28,374 nucleotides of DNA from JAGTRP01 sp035655235. Its GTDB lineage: Bacteria > Pseudomonadota > Gammaproteobacteria > Burkholderiales > Rhodocyclaceae. The stretch is taken from positions 1 through 28,374 of the forward strand of contig DASRUX010000129.1 of assembly GCA_035655235.1 (NCBI GenBank), read 5' to 3'. Positions 24,013 to 28,374 of the stretch are shown piece after piece. The notes beneath the pieces were generated by a model. It was given only the letters and a program-made list of their open reading frames with translations. It searched no databases and was not told where the DNA came from. Every line of letters begins with the position of its first letter. Within the stretch, counting starts at the first letter, position 1. The position numbers and the translations under genes were made by a program.

Positions 24013-24710
24013 TGCTTTTGCGGAGCTTCCCGTCGCTCTGCCTGCTGGCGGGTGCCCTAGCAATCTCCGTCGGCACTGCCGCGGCGGGAGGTACGGTGGC
24101 TTTGCCCCCCGAATCGGGGGGCGCTTTTTCGGTCCCTGTCACCAGCATGAAGGACCTGAAATTCCGCACCACCATCCACCAGCAATACGACTTCAGCTGC
24201 GGCTCGGCCGCCCTGGCCACCCTCCTCACCCACCACTACGGATTCCCGGTGAGCGAGCAGGAGGTCTTCCGGGAAATGTACGCCCGGGGCGACCAGGCCA
24301 AGATCAAGAAGGAAGGCTTCTCCCTCCTGGATATCAAGAGCTTCCTGGCCAACCGGGGCTTCCAGGCGGACGGCTTCGTGGCCGACCTGGAGCAGCTTTC
24401 CAAGGCGGGCGTCCCCGCCATCGCCCTCATCAAGGAACGGGGCTACAACCATTTCGTGGTGATCAAGGGCCGGCGCCAGGGGCGCATCCTGATCGGCGAC
24501 CCCTCATCGGGAACCCGCGCCCTGCCCGACGGCCTGTTCCGGACCCTGTGGCTGAACCGCATCCTGTTCGTCATCCGCAATCGGAAGGAGCTGGCCCGGT
24601 TCGACAGCGACGGTGACTGGCGCTGGGTGCCCACCGCCCCCGTCACCGACGGCCTCTACCGCCCCACCACGGATCTGGCGCTACCCAAGCGCGGACCATC
24701 GGATTTCTGA
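24009..24710 (+). CDS. Sec-exported C39-family cysteine peptidase (FapD-like)
   Basis: The product has 233 residues. A signal peptide (about 1-26, ending GTAAAGG) is followed by a stand-alone C39 domain with no ABC transporter fused. The catalytic set is complete: Gln58 six residues before Cys64 (QQYDFSCGSAALATLL), His148 (GYNHFVVIKG) and Asp164 (LIGDPSSGTR). C39 peptidases of bacteriocin exporters cut after a double glycine in the cytoplasm; the signal peptide here places this one in the periplasm, as for FapD of the Pseudomonas Fap amyloid system. Both flanking genes encode secreted proteins with double-glycine motifs, its likely substrates. The last ~40 residues after the domain (RFDSDGDWRW onward) are a short extension. 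The ATG overlaps the previous stop; the next gene starts 11 bp later. Confidence 0.86.
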   Translation: MMLLRSFPSLCLLAGALAISVGTAAAGGTVALPPESGGAFSVPVTSMKDLKFRTTIHQQYDFSCGSAALATLLTHHYGFPVSEQEVFREMYARGDQAKIKKEGFSLLDIKSFLANRGFQADGFVADLEQLSKAGVPAIALIKERGYNHFVVIKGRRQGRILIGDPSSGTRALPDGLFRTLWLNRILFVIRNRKELARFDSDGDWRWVPTAPVTDGLYRPTTDLALPKRGPSDF

Positions 24711-24721
24711 GGACACTTCCC

Positions 24722-25528
24722 ATGCACACCCGGCATCCCAGACCGCCTGCCCGCCTGCTGTGGAAGGCCGGCCTCTCCTGCCTTCTGGCGGCGAGCGCCG
24801 AAATGCCTTTCCTGGCCCGGGCGGAAGCTCTCCCCGAGCCGCCCGACTGTCGGGAGGTGACGCCCAGCGTCGCCATGGCCCCCGAACTCCTGGCCCTGGC
24901 CGACTGGCCCCTGGACTTGCCCGCCGCCGGCTGCACCGCCGCGCCGGAGCCGGTGGCGGAAGAGGCGCCGGCCTTGCCGGTGGAGGAGGTCGCCAGCTAT
25001 CCGGCGGTGGTGCGGGTGGTGGCGGGGGAGGAAACCGCCGTGCTTGCCGAAGGGGAGATGGCCGATGGAGAACTCGCCTCGGTATCCCCGGAGAACGCCC
25101 CCAATCCCCTGGACGAGCGCGTCGCCGCCCTCGACGCCTCTGCCCTGGACGGCATCCGGGGCGGCTTCGAGACGCCCGACGGTGCCCTCAAATTCAGTTT
25201 CGGGATCGAGCGGGCCGTCTATATCAACGGCGAGCTGGTGGCCTCCACCGTGCTCAACCTCAAGGACCTACAGGGGGTGGCGGGAACCGGCGTGCCGGCC
25301 GCCCTGGCGGGAAGCGCCCTCACCGTCATCCAGAACGGCGGCGGCAACGGCTTCAGCGCCCAGATCAACCCCAACCAGGCCGGCACGGTGATCCAGAACA
25401 CCCTCAACGACCAGCGCATCGTCAATGTCACCACCATCAATGCGGCGGTGAACAGCGCCCAGGTGCTGCGGGCCATGGCGCTGCAATCGGCGATCCGGGA
25501 TGGGGTGGTGGGGAGTTTGCGGCGATGA
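24722..25528 (+). CDS. Secreted protein with long acidic pro-region and double-glycine motif
   Basis: The product has 268 residues. After a signal-like hydrophobic stretch (about 12-34, ending LARAEA) comes a Pro/Ala/Glu-rich region (about 36-133), then LDASALDGIRGG (137-148), which matches the C39 leader pattern and closely resembles the motif of the small protein upstream. The 120 residues after GG contain beta-like blocks (KFSFGIERAVYINGELVAST) and two copies of TVIQN (201-205, 222-226), the second reading TVIQNTLNDQRIVNVTTIN. The VIQNT element recurs in the other two secreted proteins of the cluster. Position and partners suggest a third subunit, chaperone or cap, loosely comparable to FapE, though it has no CxC motif. 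It is 11 bp from the peptidase gene and is the last gene of the apparent operon. Confidence 0.7.
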   Translation: MHTRHPRPPARLLWKAGLSCLLAASAEMPFLARAEALPEPPDCREVTPSVAMAPELLALADWPLDLPAAGCTAAPEPVAEEAPALPVEEVASYPAVVRVVAGEETAVLAEGEMADGELASVSPENAPNPLDERVAALDASALDGIRGGFETPDGALKFSFGIERAVYINGELVASTVLNLKDLQGVAGTGVPAALAGSALTVIQNGGGNGFSAQINPNQAGTVIQNTLNDQRIVNVTTINAAVNSAQVLRAMALQSAIRDGVVGSLRR

Positions 25529-25560
25529 TCAGGCCGGCCCATCGATAGCTTGGGCCTGGC

Positions 25561-25593
25561 GTTGTGTAAATGGACGACAAGACTTTACACAAC
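25561..25593. repeat. Perfect 10-bp inverted repeat between convergent genes
   Basis: GTTGTGTAAA, 13 bases, then TTTACACAAC. It is AT-richer than its surroundings and lies between the ends of the last subunit gene and the convergent secreted protein gene. It lacks a long T-tract on either strand, but the position would suit a bidirectional terminator or a protein-binding site. Confidence 0.5.
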
Positions 25594-25639
25594 ACTCGGC
25601 GAGTCGGCAGATGGAGCCGGCATCCCGCCCTGGGTACGC

Positions 25640-26026
25640 CTACAGCTTGAGATTGGCCTGAGTCTCGAAGCGCTTCAGCAGGTCCTGGATGCGGGGATCG
25701 CCGCAGCCGCCGGCCTGGATCATGCCGTCGACCTGGCGGGCAACGGTGTTGTTGCTGGTCCGGAAGCCCTCGTACACCTGCTGCTCGGACATGCCGGGAT
25801 TCCGTTTCTTCATTTCCTCGGCGGCCCGCAGGGTCACCTCCTTGAAGTTGGCGAGGAAGCGGGACAGGGTGGCCTGGTCGGGCTTGGCGCACTTGGTGGC
25901 CGCATGGTTGGCCTGGAGAAACAGCTCCATGGTCTGGACCATGTCCGGCTTCTGCTGTGCCAGCGCGGCAGGGGCGGCGACCAGCGCCCCGATGATCGGA
26001 AGACAGAATTTAAGTGCTTTGCCCAT
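25640..26026 (-). CDS. Small secreted protein of unknown function
   Basis: The product has 128 residues with a clear signal peptide (KFCLPIIGALVAAPAALA, cleaved before QQKPD). The mature part is largely helical and has two cysteines, in TKCAKPD and AGGCGDPRIQ, that could form one disulphide, plus a charged Lys/Arg/Glu pattern. I recognise no family. GGAG lies 5 bases before the ATG. It converges on the subunit operon and diverges from the next + strand gene across 166 bp. Whether it belongs to the export system is unknown. Confidence 0.68.
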   Translation of the reverse strand: MGKALKFCLPIIGALVAAPAALAQQKPDMVQTMELFLQANHAATKCAKPDQATLSRFLANFKEVTLRAAEEMKKRNPGMSEQQVYEGFRTSNNTVARQVDGMIQAGGCGDPRIQDLLKRFETQANLKL

Positions 26027-26192
26027 GGGTGCTCCGGATTATTAGGATGGCAAAGCCGCGATTATGCATTCTGGATCGTACCCCCTACAAGGGAAAGGCC
26101 GGGCAGGACCTTCTCCCGACGGGCCGGCAGAGCATCTACAATCCCGGCAACGCCTGCGCTTTTCGCGGGTTACGAACCATTCCAAGGACACT

Positions 26193-26558
26193 ATGGCCAA
26201 GCAATTCAAGCAGTTGTTGATCGCCGTTCTGGCGGCCCACTGGGTCGGCAGCGCCATCGCCGACGAGCATGGGCACATGCACCCTGCCTTCCCCAAGGAT
26301 GTGGATGCCTTCCACGCCGTGCTCGCTCCCGTCTGGCACGCCCGCCCGGGGCAGGAGCGCTCCCGGGACGCCTGCGGCAAGGCCGACCAGATGGAAAGCC
26401 TGGCGAAGGACATCAAGTCCCGGGATGCCTCGGCCCTGGTCGCCTCGGTGGCCGCCCTGAAGCAGCAGTGCCAGGCCAAGCCTGGCGAAATCGATGGGGC
26501 GCTGCATGATGTGCATGAGGCTTTTCATCGGCTTATCGACGTGAGGCCGGGCCGGTGA
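26193..26558 (+). CDS. Small His-rich secreted protein of unknown function
   Basis: The product has 121 residues. A signal peptide ends near SAIADEHG; the mature start HGHMHPAF and later histidines (FHAVLAPVWHARPG, ALHDVHEAFHRL) give a histidine-rich helical protein with two cysteines (DACGKAD, KQQCQAK). The pattern would suit metal or haem contact, but no known family motif is present. The ATG at 26193 follows AAGGACACT; the frame is open upstream to 26064, but the signal peptide fixes the start. TACAAT at 26137-26142 is a possible -10 box. Confidence 0.65.
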   Translation: MAKQFKQLLIAVLAAHWVGSAIADEHGHMHPAFPKDVDAFHAVLAPVWHARPGQERSRDACGKADQMESLAKDIKSRDASALVASVAALKQQCQAKPGEIDGALHDVHEAFHRLIDVRPGR

Positions 26559-26580
26559 TAACAAGGCTGGAGCATTCCAT

Positions 26581-27144
26581 ATGAACAGACTACCGCTTCC
26601 CGGCCTTGTAACCGTCAACGGCGCATTATCCTATGATGATCCGTCTGTTTACGTTTCGGACGAGTGCATGATCATTCGATCAGCACAAAGCGATTTCGCA
26701 ATTCCAATAATTGAACTCTACTGGGTGAATGTGCCAATGCTGATTAATTCACTCAGAGCTCGGCTCTCCAAATCCATTCACTTGGAGATTCACGGAAACT
26801 TCATTGGCGAAACACATGATCTATCCGGCTACGCAGCTGCCGATTCTGGGGAGTGCGTTCGCCCAATCGAACGTCTAGATTTTGAACTCCAGTACTCCAC
26901 TTCCGAATTCCGAATCCTGCTGTCTGGCCGCACAGGTGACTACGTAGCGGCAACTTGCCATGGGATGCCGATGGCGAAGTTAGCAAACTCGGCAATTGAC
27001 TTCAGCGTCGATCTTCAAATTCCAGATGATCACCTGCCACAAGTACTTGCCGGGAAAGATGCCGAACTTAGGGCTAGGACAATGATTGGGTATCGAAATA
27101 TGGCTCTCAATACGCCATCTATTATCCTGCTACCAGAAAACTGA
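26581..27144 (+). CDS. Low-GC gene of unknown function, probably acquired
   Basis: The product has 187 residues with no signal peptide and no membrane segment. Sequence such as VSDECMIIRSAQSDFAIPII, HLEIHGNFIGETHD and IERLDFELQYSTSEFRILLS suggests a soluble mainly-beta protein. I recognise no family. A 60-base stretch near its start is about 48% G+C, and the whole gene looks similar, far below its neighbours, with codons ending in A or T common. That marks recent transfer. CTGGAG lies 8 bases before the ATG. It starts 22 bp after the previous gene. No integrase, transposase or flanking repeat is visible. Confidence 0.66.
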   Translation: MNRLPLPGLVTVNGALSYDDPSVYVSDECMIIRSAQSDFAIPIIELYWVNVPMLINSLRARLSKSIHLEIHGNFIGETHDLSGYAAADSGECVRPIERLDFELQYSTSEFRILLSGRTGDYVAATCHGMPMAKLANSAIDFSVDLQIPDDHLPQVLAGKDAELRARTMIGYRNMALNTPSIILLPEN

Positions 27145-27196
27145 GCGGACAGTTGGACGGCTTCACTGCCCCCCCTGCCGCCAACTTCCATCCACA

Positions 27197-28374
27197 TCAA
27201 AACGTAATCGGCACCCGCACCGACAGCGTCATATCCGGCGTATCCCGGGTAATCCCCGCTCCCAGCGACACATTGAGCGACGCAGTCGGGCTGAACCGGT
27301 AGGAATAGCCGATGAGCAGCGTCCCCAGTTCCGTCCGCACCGAATTCACCGCCGCCGAGCCGTTCTGGGTGGTCTTGCCCACCGAGGCGTGGTCGTAGCC
27401 GATGCTGAAGGAGGAGCGGTCGTTCAGGGACAGCCCCATGCCGAAGTTGAAGCCGATCACGTCCCCCGGCTTGATCTCCCCGACCGGGATGCGGCCCGCA
27501 TCAGTGTTGAGGGAGAGGTTGGAGCGCTTGAAGTTGTACTGGTAGCTGATGCTGCCGAAGAAGACCACCGGGTCGGTGGGATAGAGCACGGTGAGCCCCG
27601 GCTGCAGGGTGTAGAAGCCGGAGCCGGTGGGCAGTTCCTTCTGGAGTTCCTTCTGGGCCAGGTTGGAGTTGGCCACGGTCATGACCTCGAAGGGGTCCTT
27701 GCCGGTGCGGCTCTTGAAGCGCAGGGTGCCGACGTAGTACGGCTTGTCGAGGCCGCCGTCGTTGAGTTGGTAGCGGCCGGTGACCTCGAAATCGCCGATG
27801 CCGCTGCCCGTGCTCTCCAGCAGGGAATCCTGGGCGGCGCCGATGTTGTAGGGCCGGGAGATGACCGAATCGGAGCGGTACACGTAGGGCAGCTTGGCCT
27901 CGATCTCGAAGCGGTTGGTGAGGCCGTAGCGGCCGGTCAGGCTGGCGGTGAAGGTGTTGCGCTTCACCTCCCGCACGTCGATGAGGCCGATGGTGAGGGC
28001 GGGGATGATGGTGTAGCCCACCAGGGAAAGGCGGTTGCTGGAGGAATAACCGTATTGCAGCCCCGGCTCCACCACCAGCTTGCCGTGGGGAGTCAGAATC
28101 CCCGGCTGTTCGAAAATCTGGGCGACGGCGGCGGTCTTGTTGTCCTGGATCGGCCGCTCTGAAGACGCCCCCCCCGCCGGGCCGGCGGCCTGGGCCGTCT
28201 GGATGGGTGCCAGGGCCGGCGTGCCGGTGCCGCCCCGGGTGTTACGCAGGACCTCGATCCCCAGGGCGAGGCTGATTTCCGCCAGCTTGGCCTCCTCCTC
28301 CGCCATCTTCTGGCGCAGGGCTTCCAGCCGTTTGGTCTGCTCGACGATCTGGCTGCGCAGGTCGCTTTCCTGCT
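27197..28374 (-). CDS. Outer-membrane beta-barrel protein with N-terminal coiled coil (FapF-like), 5' partial
   Basis: The 3' end lies at 27197 and the frame is still open at the window edge, so the start and any signal peptide are missing; ~392 residues are visible. The first ~45 residues form a coiled coil (QTKRLEALRQKMAEEEAKLA), followed by a Gly/Ala/Pro linker, then about 280 residues of alternating beta-strand pattern (KLVVEPGLQYGYSSSNRLSL, IEAKLPYVYRS, GSISYQYNFKRSNLSL) ending in VRVPITF with C-terminal Phe, a hallmark of outer-membrane barrels. FapF, the secretion channel of the Fap system, has the same order of coiled coil, linker and barrel. Sequence databases often label such proteins simply as transporters of the phenol-degradation barrel family. 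It is on the opposite strand to the subunit operon, 1.7 kb beyond it. Assignment to Fap-like secretion is inference. Confidence 0.72.
   Translation of the reverse strand, partial: QESDLRSQIVEQTKRLEALRQKMAEEEAKLAEISLALGIEVLRNTRGGTGTPALAPIQTAQAAGPAGGASSERPIQDNKTAAVAQIFEQPGILTPHGKLVVEPGLQYGYSSSNRLSLVGYTIIPALTIGLIDVREVKRNTFTASLTGRYGLTNRFEIEAKLPYVYRSDSVISRPYNIGAAQDSLLESTGSGIGDFEVTGRYQLNDGGLDKPYYVGTLRFKSRTGKDPFEVMTVANSNLAQKELQKELPTGSGFYTLQPGLTVLYPTDPVVFFGSISYQYNFKRSNLSLNTDAGRIPVGEIKPGDVIGFNFGMGLSLNDRSSFSIGYDHASVGKTTQNGSAAVNSVRTELGTLLIGYSYRFSPTASLNVSLGAGITRDTPDMTLSVRVPITF

Noticed and set aside
23659..25528. Bacteriocin production cluster
   Set aside because: Double-glycine motifs and a C39 domain are present, but the peptidase is not fused to an ABC exporter, the proteins carry Sec signals, and no immunity or HlyD-type gene is seen.
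21319..25528. PEP-CTERM/exosortase substrates
   Set aside because: None of the secreted proteins ends in a PEP motif, hydrophobic helix and basic cluster.

Overview
The window looks like chromosomal DNA of a high-GC betaproteobacterium, most plausibly Rhodocyclales-like. That placement is inferred from a PhaM-type polyhydroxyalkanoate (PHA) granule protein, a fused indolepyruvate ferredoxin oxidoreductase, a branched-chain-type ABC transporter embedded between two acyl-CoA ligases, and strong G/C third-position bias. No rRNA, tRNA, CRISPR array or intact insertion sequence was seen.

Left part (1-8.8 kb). A 5'-truncated FAD-linked D-lactate dehydrogenase is followed by a fused IorA-IorB 2-oxoacid:ferredoxin oxidoreductase, a membrane-anchored methyltransferase and a Cache-type sensor histidine kinase, all on the + strand. 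The kinase converges on, and overlaps by 31 bp, a NarL-type response regulator on the - strand; the two are probably a pair. PhaM follows on the + strand.

Middle part (8.8-19.5 kb). A long - strand operon is read in the order acyl-CoA synthetase, LivG, LivH, LivM, LivK-like binding protein, LivF, phenylacetate-CoA-ligase-like enzyme and a small secreted protein, with an AEC-family transporter behind. This looks like uptake plus CoA activation of a carboxylic acid, possibly aromatic or fatty. A Crp/Fnr-family regulator diverges from it, and a nested palindromic element sits between livG and livH.

Right part (19.5-28.4 kb). This is the most interesting region. A VpsR-like sigma-54 activator faces, across 454 bp, an almost perfect sigma-54 promoter (TTGGCACAGCCGTTGCT) with an IHF-like site. 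The promoter drives a 758-residue Sec-exported Gly/Ala/Thr/Asn protein built from about 30 tandem 13-residue repeats. A strong intrinsic terminator follows, then a small secreted protein, a Sec-exported C39-family cysteine peptidase with complete catalytic residues, and a third secreted protein. The two smaller proteins carry a motif matching the double-glycine leader recognised by C39 peptidases (LDATALDRFRGG and LDASALDGIRGG). The small protein and the large repeat protein share N- and C-terminal blocks. Further on, on the - strand and cut by the window end, is an outer-membrane beta-barrel preceded by a coiled coil. The parts list (major and minor secreted subunits, C39 peptidase, coiled-coil-plus-barrel porin, sigma-54 control) resembles the Pseudomonas Fap functional-amyloid system, but the fibre candidate is a glycine-rich 13-mer repeat protein. 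I propose it as a Fap-like extracellular fibre or matrix export system with a possible double-glycine processing step in the periplasm; this is inference. Two unrecognised small secreted proteins and a clearly lower-GC, probably acquired gene lie between the subunit genes and the barrel gene.
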